Shown here in pieces: positions 51,349 to 59,212 of a stretch of DNA of 64,000 nucleotides; positions within the stretch are counted from its first letter, which is position 1, and the number at the start of each line of letters is the position of its first letter. This DNA is from Actinomadura pelletieri DSM 43383 (GTDB lineage Bacteria > Actinomycetota > Actinomycetes > Streptosporangiales > Streptosporangiaceae): positions 496,001 through 560,000 of the forward strand of contig NZ_RBWU01000001.1 in assembly GCF_003634705.1 (NCBI RefSeq). The letters are read 5' to 3'. The notes under the pieces were generated by a model. That model saw only the letters and a list, made by a program, of their open reading frames with translations, had not been told where the DNA came from and searched no databases. The position numbers were made by a program, and so were the translations under genes.

Positions 51349-51953
51349 GCGAGCATCCTTCGCGCTAGTACCGCGGCTCCCAGACCGTCGTCGATCCCGG
51401 TGACGACCAGCCCCGGCGCACCCGACGCGAGCAGCGCGGCCAGCGCCGCGAGCCCGCCACTCGAACTGCCGTAGCCGACGCTGGTCGGCACGGCCACCAC
51501 GGGACGGCTCGTCACCCGCGCCACGACCGAGGGAAGCGCCCCGTCCATCCCGGCCGCCACGATGAGCAGCCGCGCCTCGTCGAGCCGCTCCCGGACGGCC
51601 AGCAGCCGATGCAGCCCCGCCACCCCGACGTCGGCGATCAACGCGGCTGGGAGCCCGAACGCGGCCGACCCGGCCAGCGCCTCCTCCGCCACCGGCAGGT
51701 CGGCCGTCCCCGCCGAGACGACGGCGACGGGCACCGGCACGGCCGGTCGCGGGCGTGTCAGCACGACGAGCCCCGACCGTGGGTGGTGGACGGCGTCCGG
51801 CGCGGCCTCCCGCGCCGCCTCGAACTGCTCCGCCGACGCCCGCCGGAGGAACGCCACCTCCGCGTCGCGGGCGAGGAGTTCCTTGACCCGGTCGCGCACC
51901 TGGTCGGCGTCGAGGCTCCCGGCCTCGGCGACGGCGACGATGGGACGGCTCAC
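51345..51953 (-). CDS. LarB paralogue 2, keeps PurE-like core, lacks catalytic Cys
   Basis: A 202-residue LarB-like protein. It retains the AIR-carboxylase-like core: VAVVSAGTADLPVAEEALAG, DVGVAGLHRLL, AAGMDGALPSVV and PTSVGYGSSSGG. It lacks the N-terminal Arg/Gly-Pro-Glu segment of LarB. Where LarB has LNSC...NIDNG it reads LLASGAPGLVVTGIDDG, so the cysteine that attacks the pyridine ring is glycine. It is probably inactive alone. It overlaps the upstream larB gene (GTGA) and larC (ATGA), so the two LarB chains are made together. Confidence 0.85.
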   Translation of the reverse strand: MSRPIVAVAEAGSLDADQVRDRVKELLARDAEVAFLRRASAEQFEAAREAAPDAVHHPRSGLVVLTRPRPAVPVPVAVVSAGTADLPVAEEALAGSAAFGLPAALIADVGVAGLHRLLAVRERLDEARLLIVAAGMDGALPSVVARVTSRPVVAVPTSVGYGSSSGGLAALAALLASGAPGLVVTGIDDGLGAAVLARRMLA

Positions 51954-52618
51954 CCGCCACCCCCGTTGATCAGGTGGGCGGCGTATCCGGCGCCGTACCC
52001 GTTGTCGATGTTCACCACGACGACGCCGGGCGAGCAGGAGTTCAGCGCCGACAGCAGCGCGGCCCGGCCCGGAAGCTCACCCCCGGCCGACGTCGGCAAC
52101 GCGATGACCATGCGGTCGGTCAGCCCGGACACAAGGGTGGGGAGGGCACCGCCCGTCCCGTCCGCGACGACGAACACCCCGGGCGCGTCCTGTTCGCGCA
52201 GCCACCCGGGCAGCACGGCCGGATCGTGTACGGGGGCGTCATAGCGCCGGACGACCCGGCTGCCCATCGCCTCCGCCACCAGAGCCGCCTCCTCGGCGAC
52301 GGCCTCGTCCTCGGGCCGGCCGCACACCACGTCGACGCGTCCCACCCCAGCTCCCGCGACCGGCGCCAACACCGCCAGCCTGGCGCGCTCATAGACGACG
52401 GTGCCGGGAAAGGCGGAACGCAACGCGTCGAGCGTCTCCCGCCCCGCCCGCGTCGCCAGCACGTTCGTCGCGCCCGACCCGACCAGGCTCTCCGCGATGG
52501 CGACGACCTCGGCGACCGTCTTCCCCTCGCAATAAATGGCCTCGGGATGCCCGCGGCGCCGTCCCCGCCCGATGTCGACCCGGGCGAACCCCAACTCCTC
52601 GACGGTCTCGCCGGTCAC
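51950..52618 (-). CDS. larB: LarB paralogue 1, keeps catalytic Cys and N-terminal motif
   Basis: A 222-residue LarB-like protein. It retains the N-terminal GRGRRRGHPEAIYCEGKTV segment and the C-terminal LNSCSPGVVVVNIDNGYGAGYAAHL with the putative nucleophilic cysteine. The PurE-like centre is degenerate: CGRPEDEAVAEEA replaces SAGT-x-D, ADGTGGALPT replaces AGM(E/D)GALPS, and PTSAGGELPG replaces PTSVGYG. LarB carboxylates and hydrolyses nicotinic acid adenine dinucleotide in pincer-cofactor synthesis. The pattern suggests it needs paralogue 2 to complete an active site. GTG 52618 overlaps the larE stop. Confidence 0.85.
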   Translation of the reverse strand: MTGETVEELGFARVDIGRGRRRGHPEAIYCEGKTVAEVVAIAESLVGSGATNVLATRAGRETLDALRSAFPGTVVYERARLAVLAPVAGAGVGRVDVVCGRPEDEAVAEEAALVAEAMGSRVVRRYDAPVHDPAVLPGWLREQDAPGVFVVADGTGGALPTLVSGLTDRMVIALPTSAGGELPGRAALLSALNSCSPGVVVVNIDNGYGAGYAAHLINGGGG

Positions 52619-53454
52619 GTGGCGACCCGCACACGCGGCAGCCCCAGGACCGCGTTGTGGCTGCCCTGCCGGTAGGGCTCCAGGTCCAAGGTCACATACC
52701 GGAACCCGGCGCCCTTGAGCAGCGCGACGATCTCACCGGCCCGTTCGGCGGCGCGTCCGATGTCGCCCGCCTCCACCTCGATCCGGGCCAGGTCACCGCC
52801 CTGGTCACGCACCCGCATCCGTCCACCGAACCCGGCCCCGCGCAGCGCGTCCTCGGCCTCCTCGACCCGCCGCAACGCCTCCAGCGTGACCGGCACCCCG
52901 TACGCGAGCCTCGACGACAGGCACGCCGACGCCGGTTTGTCGGACGTCGGCAGCCCGAACTCGCGGGCGGCGTCCCGCACGTCCGCCTTGCTCAACCCGG
53001 CGTCCACCATGGGGAACCTGGCCCCGAGCCGCCGCGCCGCGCTCTGCCCCGGCCGATGGTCGCCGAGGTCGTCGGTGTTCACACCGAGCAGCACGGGCCA
53101 GTCACCGGCCTCCGCCGCCACCGCGGTCAGCACCGAGACGAGCGCCTCCTTGCAGAACCGGCAGCGGTCCGCGCGGTTGGCGGCGTACCGCTCGTCCTCC
53201 ATCTCCCGGGTCTGGACGACCCGGTGCCGGATCCCGAGCCGCTCGGCCTGCGCGCGGGCCTCCGCCAGCTCCGCTCTCGCGAGCGACGGCGAGTCGGCGG
53301 TGACCGCGAGGGCCCGGTCCCCCAGTTCCCGGTGGGCGAGGTAGGCGAGCAGCGAGCTGTCCACCCCGCCCGAGTAGGCCACGACGGCGCCGGGCAGCGC
53401 GGCCAGCGCCTCCCGCAGCTCCGTCACCTTGGTCGAAGCGAGGCTGTGGGCCAT
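52615..53454 (-). CDS. larE: LarE sulfur transferase for the nickel-pincer cofactor
   Basis: A 279-residue ATP-dependent sulfur transferase of the PP-loop family. The P-loop VAYSGGVDSSLLAYLA and RCRFCKEALV are present; ASACLSSRLAYG carries the cysteine equivalent to the sacrificial sulfur donor (Cys176 of the Lactobacillus enzyme). It converts the two carboxylates of the LarB product to thiocarboxylates. ATG 53454 follows AAGGAG; the open frame upstream has no homology. It is first of the larE-larB-larB'-larC operon, coupled by overlaps. Confidence 0.92.
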   Translation of the reverse strand: MAHSLASTKVTELREALAALPGAVVAYSGGVDSSLLAYLAHRELGDRALAVTADSPSLARAELAEARAQAERLGIRHRVVQTREMEDERYAANRADRCRFCKEALVSVLTAVAAEAGDWPVLLGVNTDDLGDHRPGQSAARRLGARFPMVDAGLSKADVRDAAREFGLPTSDKPASACLSSRLAYGVPVTLEALRRVEEAEDALRGAGFGGRMRVRDQGGDLARIEVEAGDIGRAAERAGEIVALLKGAGFRYVTLDLEPYRQGSHNAVLGLPRVRVAT

Positions 53455-53606
53455 GCGATTCTCCTTCGGCGTCGTCCTCCCGCTGGTGAGGCTAGACGCA
53501 CGGACCGCATGGTCGAATCCGTCATCCGACGGGCACGGCGCCCTCCAGACCGCAAGGGAAAGGTTCTGAGCACGATCCCGGCCTGGAGGACGCCGTGGTC
53601 TGTGGG

Positions 53607-54206
53607 TCAGCCGCGAGCCGCGTCGAAGCGCGTCTTCACGTCCGACCAGTTGACGAGCGACCAGAGCTTCTCCACATAGTCGGGCCGCACATTCCGGTAC
53701 TGCAGGTAGTAGGCGTGCTCCCACGCGTCGAACACCAGCAGCGGCGTGGTGTTCATACCCACGTTGCCGTGGTGGTCGTAGACCTGCTCGACCACGAGTC
53801 GTCCACCCAGCGGCTCCCAGGCCAGCACACCCCACCCGGACCCCTGCACGGTGGACGTCGCGGTGGTCAGCTGCTTCTGCAACGCCTCGAACGACCCGAA
53901 GTGCTCGTCGATCGCGGCCGCCAGCTCTCCGTCCGGACGGTCCCCACCCTCCGGCGACAGGTTCTCCCAGAAGATCGAGTGCAGCACGTGCCCCGACAGG
54001 TTGAACGCGAACGTCTTCTCCAGACCGACCAGCCCGCCGAACTGCTCCTTGTCCCGCGCCTCCGCGAGCCGCTCCAAGGTGTCGTTGGCGCCCTTGACGT
54101 AGGCGGCATGGTGCTTGGCGTGATGCAGCTCCAGAATCTCCCCGGTGATCGCGGGCTCCAGCGCGGCGTAGTCGTAGGGCAGGTCGGGAAGCGTGTAGTC
54201 AGCCAT
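53607..54206 (-). CDS. Superoxide dismutase, Fe/Mn family (SodF-like)
   Basis: A 199-residue cytoplasmic superoxide dismutase. Metal ligands are in [16 protein letters not shown] and [11 protein letters not shown]; the N-terminus [18 protein letters not shown] closely follows Streptomyces iron SodF. It converts superoxide to peroxide and oxygen. ATG 54206 is clear; the longer frame upstream reads through the operator. A perfect Nur-type box 10 bp upstream implies repression by nickel, as known for sodF, whose role is replaced by nickel SOD when nickel is plentiful. A sodN gene is not in the window. Confidence 0.94.
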   Translation of the reverse strand: MADYTLPDLPYDYAALEPAITGEILELHHAKHHAAYVKGANDTLERLAEARDKEQFGGLVGLEKTFAFNLSGHVLHSIFWENLSPEGGDRPDGELAAAIDEHFGSFEALQKQLTTATSTVQGSGWGVLAWEPLGGRLVVEQVYDHHGNVGMNTTPLLVFDAWEHAYYLQYRNVRPDYVEKLWSLVNWSDVKTRFDAARG

Positions 54207-54216
54207 ACCGCCACTA

Positions 54217-54233
54217 TTGCAAACTTCTTGCAA
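54217..54233. promoter_or_regulatory. Nur (nickel-uptake regulator) box upstream of the SOD gene
   Basis: TTGCAA-ACTTC-TTGCAA matches exactly the 6-5-6 Nur motif TTGCAA-N5-TTGCAA known from Streptomyces sodF and nickel-transport genes. It ends 10 bp before the SOD start codon, where Nur binding would block transcription. Confidence 0.8.
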
Positions 54234-54285
54234 CTACGTCCAACCCGCAACAAGCCGATGTCTCCGCCTCCCGCTAGCGTCCAGG

Positions 54286-54436
54286 CACAAGGGAGCGAAG
54301 ACGGCACTGCTGGCGTTCAGTGACGGCGACATCCGTCCAGTCCTACGAGGCCACACGCTCAGACGCCATAGAGACCGAGGCCCTGGTCCGCCAGGTCCAT
54401 CCGGGCCATTACGTCGAACCGGGTTCTGTCTGCTGA
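54286..54436 (+). pseudogene. N-terminal remnant of a DUF6928-like gene
   Basis: The frame encodes KGAKTALLAFSDGDIRPVLRG. After a frameshift near 54362 the next frame gives SDAIETEALVRQVHPGHYVEP and stops at 54434. Together these match the first 50 residues of actinobacterial DUF6928 proteins, which are about 200 residues. The gene is frameshifted and lacks its last three quarters. Confidence 0.6.
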
Positions 54437-54533
54437 TTTGCGGGTTTGACCGGTCGTGGACGGGCCGCTCGGGCTGTCGGTGGGGTCTGGCAGGGTGGGC
54501 ACCGGTCAACTCGCGCGCGTGGTGGGAGTGGTT

Positions 54534-56747
54534 GTGAAGGCTGATGCGTTGAGCCCTCGGCAGTTGTTCGACGGAACGATGCATTACGAGATCCCGGCGT
54601 TCCAGCGCCCCTACGTGTGGAACGAGGAAGACCAGTGGGCGCCGCTGTGGGCCGATGTCATCCGGGTCGCGGAAAGTCATGTGGTCGCCGACGGCGGCGA
54701 ACCCGAGGTGCCGCATCACTTCCTCGGCGCGGTCGTCTACGAGTCGAAACCGCCGGTCGTGGGCGACGTCACCCGGCACAAGGTGATCGACGGGCAGCAG
54801 CGCACCACGACACTGCAACTGATGATCGACGCGGTGCAGTCGGTCGTCGCCGAACGCGGTCATGTGCTGCTCGCCGAAGACCTCGAGAACCTCATCCTGA
54901 ACCGGTCGTCGGCGTTCCGGGGCAAGCCGGAGCGGTTCAAGCTGTGGCCGTCCAAGCAGGACCGGGCGGCGTTCGCCCAGGCCATGGACCCCGATCCCGA
55001 CTGGAGCGGGGAACACCGCATCCTGGAGGCGCACAGGTTCTTCGGTGACGAGGCGCGCACCTGGCTGTCGGGCACGCCCGACCCGGACGGCAACGAGCCG
55101 CCGGGTACCGAGGAGCAGCGGGCCACCGCCCTGGCCGCCACGCTCCGCGACCGCCTGCTGCTCGTGGCGATCAACCTCACCCGTCATGACGAGTCGCAGG
55201 TGATCTTCGAGACCCTCAACGATCGTGGCACGCCGCTGCTGAAGGCCGACCTGATCAAGAACTGGGTGTTCCAGAAGGGCGACGCGATCGGCGCCGACGT
55301 CGAGGCGTGGACGGAGACCCACTGGGTCGACTTCGACGACGACTGGTGGCGAGCGGAGATCACTCAGGGCCGCCACCAGCGTTCCCGGATCGACATCTTC
55401 ATGCAGTACTGGCTCACCATGCGGCTGAGCAACGAGGTCAAGACCGAGCAGGTGTTCCGGGCGTTCAAGAACTACGCGGGCCCGCACATGGTCGACCCGC
55501 AAAGCGCGGACGGGTTCCTCCGCGAGTTCCGCCGGGACGCCGACACCTACCGGGCGCTGGCCGACCTGCCGGAGGACACGGCCCAGGGCTCGTTCTACTC
55601 CCGTGTCATCGAGACGATGGGGCTGGCGGCGACCAGCCCACTGCTGCTGTGGCTCCTGTCCGACAACCACAAGGTGCCCGAGGACCAGATCGAGACCGCG
55701 CTGCGCGCCCTGGAGAGTTGGGTGCTGCGCCGCACGCTACTGCGGATGACGATGAAGGACGTCAACCGGTTGATGGTCACGATCCTCAAGCTGCTCGACC
55801 GCGGCGAGGCGGCCACGGCCGGGGACACGGTTCGCGCCTTCCTGGCCGCGCAGACGACCGATACGCGGTTGTGGCCGTCCGACGAGCAGATGAAGTCGGA
55901 TCTGCCCCGGCTGAGGCTGTACGGGTATCTGGGCCAGCCGCGGCTGCGCGTGGTGCTGGAGGCGATCGAACGGAAGCTGCGCACCGACTTCCATGAGGAC
56001 GTCCCGCTGCCGTCCAGACTGGAGATCGAGCACGTCATGCCGCAGGCGTGGCGCACGTACTGGAACCCGGAACCGCCCCTCACGCCCGAGCAGGCCGCCG
56101 AGCGGGACCACCGGCTCCAGACCCTCGGGAACCTGACCCTGGTGACCAGGAGCCTGAACGGGGCGCTGTCGCACCGTCCCTGGACGGACGCCCAGGCCGC
56201 GGGCATGAGGAGCGGCGGGGAGGCGGGCCTCGGCAAGCGCGGCCTGCTGGCGAAGTACAGCCTGCTGGCCATGTCGAAAGATCTCGTCAACGGCCACCCG
56301 GACGCATGGACCGACGACGACATCGACGCCCGCGGCGCCGAGATGACCGCGCACCTGTGCGAGGTGTGGCCGGGACCGCCCTCTGGCGCGGCACCCGCCG
56401 AGGTCATCGAGGAGACCGGCGAGCCGAACCAGGCCGGTGAGCTGCCGCGCGTGGAATGGACCGCGGAGCAGCTCGCCGAGTTCGAGGCGTCCACGACCGA
56501 CCTCACGCGAGGATTCCTCGACTACGTCGCGAAGAACCTGCCCGGTGAACTGTTCGTCGGGGACGACCTGGAGGACGCCGGTTACGTCTCCGGCCAGGTC
56601 TCAGGCATCACCGGCGCGATGGCCCGCAAGACGTACCAGGAGTACCAGCGCATCAACCCGCCCGTGGAGTTCGTGAAGATCAACGGCCGCTGGCACTACC
56701 GGATGGACCCCGCCGTGGCGAAGTTCTGGCTGTCCATCCGAAGCTGA
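54534..56747 (+). CDS. Single-chain GmrSD-like DUF262/DUF1524 restriction endonuclease
   Basis: A 737-residue defence protein. The N-terminal DUF262 (GmrS-type NTPase, ParB-like) shows YEIPAFQRPYVW, KVIDGQQRTTTLQL and LKADLIKNWVF. The DUF1524 nuclease (GmrD-type, His-Me finger) is marked by LEIEHVMPQAW and LGNLTLVTRSLN near residues 500-550. A C-terminal region of about 150 residues without known fold follows. Fused GmrSD enzymes are type IV systems that cleave DNA with modified, often glucosylated, bases. GTG 54534 follows GGGAG. It is a solitary gene beside a truncated gene relic, fitting a mobile defence insertion. Confidence 0.88.
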   Translation: MKADALSPRQLFDGTMHYEIPAFQRPYVWNEEDQWAPLWADVIRVAESHVVADGGEPEVPHHFLGAVVYESKPPVVGDVTRHKVIDGQQRTTTLQLMIDAVQSVVAERGHVLLAEDLENLILNRSSAFRGKPERFKLWPSKQDRAAFAQAMDPDPDWSGEHRILEAHRFFGDEARTWLSGTPDPDGNEPPGTEEQRATALAATLRDRLLLVAINLTRHDESQVIFETLNDRGTPLLKADLIKNWVFQKGDAIGADVEAWTETHWVDFDDDWWRAEITQGRHQRSRIDIFMQYWLTMRLSNEVKTEQVFRAFKNYAGPHMVDPQSADGFLREFRRDADTYRALADLPEDTAQGSFYSRVIETMGLAATSPLLLWLLSDNHKVPEDQIETALRALESWVLRRTLLRMTMKDVNRLMVTILKLLDRGEAATAGDTVRAFLAAQTTDTRLWPSDEQMKSDLPRLRLYGYLGQPRLRVVLEAIERKLRTDFHEDVPLPSRLEIEHVMPQAWRTYWNPEPPLTPEQAAERDHRLQTLGNLTLVTRSLNGALSHRPWTDAQAAGMRSGGEAGLGKRGLLAKYSLLAMSKDLVNGHPDAWTDDDIDARGAEMTAHLCEVWPGPPSGAAPAEVIEETGEPNQAGELPRVEWTAEQLAEFEASTTDLTRGFLDYVAKNLPGELFVGDDLEDAGYVSGQVSGITGAMARKTYQEYQRINPPVEFVKINGRWHYRMDPAVAKFWLSIRS

Positions 56748-56765
56748 CCCTGCACGACCTCGCGT

Positions 56766-57770
56766 TCAGGGCTGGAGTTCGAGGAGGACGCGGGTGGCGG
56801 CCTGGTGTGATCGGGCCACGGTCAGTCCGGCCTCGGCGGCCAGTGCGGACAGGTCGTCCACGGTCCGGTCCGGGTTGATGGTGACGGCCTCGCGGCGCAG
56901 GGTCATGGCGGTGTCCTCCATCAGGAGGTCCTCGGGCAGGCAGACCTCGGTCACGAGGATCCTGCCGTCCTTGCCCGCGGCGTCGGCGCAGTTGCGCAGC
57001 AGCCGGATGGCGTGCTCGTCGTCCCAGTCGGCGAGGACGGCACAGAGCAGGTAGATGTCGGCGTCCTCGGGCAGCGGATCGAAGAAGCTCCGACCGACGG
57101 CGGTGGCCCGGTCCGCCAGTCCTGATTCGGCGAAGCGCCGTCCCGCCGCGTGCGCGAAGGCGGGCAGGTCAAGCATGGTCGCACGTAGATGCGGGTGTCT
57201 GGCGAGCAGCGCCTCGACCAGCGCGCCGGTGTTGCCGCCCACATCCACGAATGTGCTCACGGCGGACCAGCACGGGTCGTCCAGCACCAGGTCGACGTCG
57301 AATCCCGGTGTCAGCTCAAAGTGGACGGGCGGTTCATTGTCGGTGCTGCCACGCTCGTCGACGTAGGACCATATGTCGCTACCGAACATCCGGTGATATG
57401 CGGATTCCCCTGTTTTCAGTGTGTGCAGGAGATGGATCACGGCGAGTTCCGTCTGGCCGACGACCTCATTCAGATCCAACTGCTCGAAGGGCCACGGCGA
57501 GTCGTCCCCCCGCCGCAAACTGGCGCCCAATTCGGTCAGGCGGAAATGACCGCCCTCAACACTGATCATGTTCAGGGTGACCAGGTGATTCAGGAGCTTA
57601 CCGAGCGGTCGAGGCTGCGTGCCGGTGCGCTCCGCGAGATCCGCGAGGGTCGGCCCACCTGCACCTATGTGGTCCGCGATTCGAAGGGTGACCGCGGCCC
57701 GGACCGCCATGGGCGTGACCAGGTCTGATAACGCGATGATCTGCTGGTGGAGTGCGTCATTCGTCGTCAT
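56766..57770 (-). CDS. SAM-dependent O-methyltransferase family 2 protein (DnrK/RdmB-like)
   Basis: A 334-residue protein: winged-helix dimerisation domain (LADLAERTGTQPRPLGKLLNHL) and a Rossmann SAM domain with FVDVGGNTGALVEALL and DADIYLLCAVLADWDDEHAIRLL. The usual catalytic His in VLHDW is Ala (VLADW), as in anthracycline-type relatives where other residues act and where some members hydroxylate instead of methylate. The substrate is probably a small aromatic or polyketide-like molecule. ATG 57770 follows GGGAGG by 4 bases. It stands without other biosynthetic genes. Confidence 0.87.
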   Translation of the reverse strand: MTTNDALHQQIIALSDLVTPMAVRAAVTLRIADHIGAGGPTLADLAERTGTQPRPLGKLLNHLVTLNMISVEGGHFRLTELGASLRRGDDSPWPFEQLDLNEVVGQTELAVIHLLHTLKTGESAYHRMFGSDIWSYVDERGSTDNEPPVHFELTPGFDVDLVLDDPCWSAVSTFVDVGGNTGALVEALLARHPHLRATMLDLPAFAHAAGRRFAESGLADRATAVGRSFFDPLPEDADIYLLCAVLADWDDEHAIRLLRNCADAAGKDGRILVTEVCLPEDLLMEDTAMTLRREAVTINPDRTVDDLSALAAEAGLTVARSHQAATRVLLELQP

Positions 57771-57924
57771 CGGGCCTCCCGTCCACACGGATGCCTGCGC
57801 TCTGCCGCGTCAATCGTAAAACAGGAGAACGATCTCGCCAGTCCTCCGCGAATTACTGCCGGAGAGTACTCAATTCGAGGCGGCCGGAAAGCTTCGATGT
57901 GCACCCGCGTCGTGGGGACGATGG

Positions 57925-58901
57925 CGGACGCGGGCGTGCTTCAGGCCCCGGAGGGGGCGACCGGACGCCGCCGGGCTCGGCATGGTGCTGAACTGGGCGA
58001 CCGCATTGACCGCGTTGCGGCCCCTGGGGGACGTCCGGCCCGGGTCCGTGGCTCGTCCACGCGGCAGCGGGAGGGATCGGGCAGGCCGCCGTCCGGCTGG
58101 CCCTGCACCACGGCGCGCGGGTGATCGCCACCGCGTCGCCGTCGGAGCACGGCACGGTCCGTGCCCTGGGCGTTGCGGAAGTGCTGGACGGTTCCCGAGC
58201 CGACCTGGCGGACGTGATCATGCGTCTGGCGGGCGGGGTGGACCTCGTCCTGGAGTCGGTGGGCCGGGCGCCGCCGGGCTCGGCATGGTGCTGAACTGGG
58301 CGACCGCGTTGACCGCGTTGCGGCCTGGAGGACGTCCGGCCCGGGTCCGTGGTGCTCGTCCACGCGGCGGCGGGAGGGATCGGGCAGGCCGCCGTCCGGC
58401 TGGCCCTGCACCACGGCGCGCGGGTGATCGCCACCGCGTCGCCGGTCGAAGCACGGCACGGTCCGTGCCCTGGGCGTTGCGGAAGTGCTGGACGGTTCCC
58501 GAGCCGACCTGGCGGACGTGATCATGCGTCTGACGGGCGGGGTGGACCTCGTCCTGGAGTCGGTGGGCCGGACGACCTTCGAAGCGAGCCTGTCGATGGC
58601 CAAGCCCTACACCGGACGGATCGTGGTTTTCGGAGCGGCGTCCGGGGACGCGTCGCTGACCACGCACGATCTCGTGTTCAGGTACCCCGTCCAGGTCAGG
58701 GGCCTGCACATCGGGACGTTCGCGTCGGCCGTCCCGCACCTTTATGAAGAGGTGGTTGCCGAACTGCACACACTCATCGCCAAGGGCGTCTACCTACCTG
58801 GCAGTCCGCACGTCCACCCCCTGGCGGACGGTCCGCAACTCCTCCAGAACCTCGGAGTCGGCCGGACGGTCGGCGAACACGCGCTCGACCCATGGGCCTG
58901 A
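57925..58901 (+). pseudogene. Quinone oxidoreductase pseudogene with internal tandem duplication
   Basis: The region encodes parts of an MDR quinone reductase: LGMVLNWATALTAL, then LVHAAAGGIGQAAVRLALHHGA, VDLVLESVGR and a good C-terminus from 58485 to TGA 58899-58901 (MAKPYTGRIVVFGAASGD). The N-terminal catalytic half is missing. A 303-bp tandem duplication repeats the nucleotide-binding part. Copy 1 lacks 2 bases near 58052. Copy 2 lacks 2 bases near 58325 and gains one near 58443. No full frame exists. Confidence 0.75.
57967..58573 (+). repeat. Tandem duplication, 303 and 304 bp units
   Basis: Unit 1 is 57967-58269 and unit 2 is 58270-58573. They are nearly identical, differing by a few substitutions and three small indels. 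A 303-bp unit equals 101 codons, so the duplication alone would have kept the frame; the indels came separately or are sequencing errors. Confidence 0.9.
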
Positions 58902-58972
58902 CGAAGCTCATGCCGAGCGACCGGCACGTGCCCGTCCCCGGTCACTCGGCATGAGCTGTCAACGAACCGGGC

Positions 58973-59128
58973 TTAGTGCCGGGCGCCGCCGCCGCGGCGT
59001 TTGGACATCAGGCGGCGGACCTTGGCCTGGGTGCGCGGGTCCCGGGCGAGCCGCTCCGCCCTGGCCCGCGCCTTCTGGCCCTGCGGGCTGCGGAGAAACA
59101 TCTTGATCCGGGTGATGATGGAAGCCAA
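58973..59128 (-). CDS. Small basic actinobacterial protein (51 aa)
   Basis: TTG 59128 is preceded by GAGGAGGAAG. The product opens MASIITRIKMFLRSPQGQKA and ends RLMSKRRGGGARH; the FLRSPQG motif is common to a family of short basic proteins in actinobacteria. There is no membrane segment. The function is unknown. It lies 84 bp upstream of, and convergent with nothing but, the pseudogene end. Confidence 0.65.
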   Translation of the reverse strand: MASIITRIKMFLRSPQGQKARARAERLARDPRTQAKVRRLMSKRRGGGARH

Positions 59129-59212
59129 CGTTCTTCCTCCTCGGCCTGGCCTTTGACTGTCGCCGGGCCTTATCACCTCAACGCCTGCCCACTCAGGAAA
59201 GTTCGGAACCCT

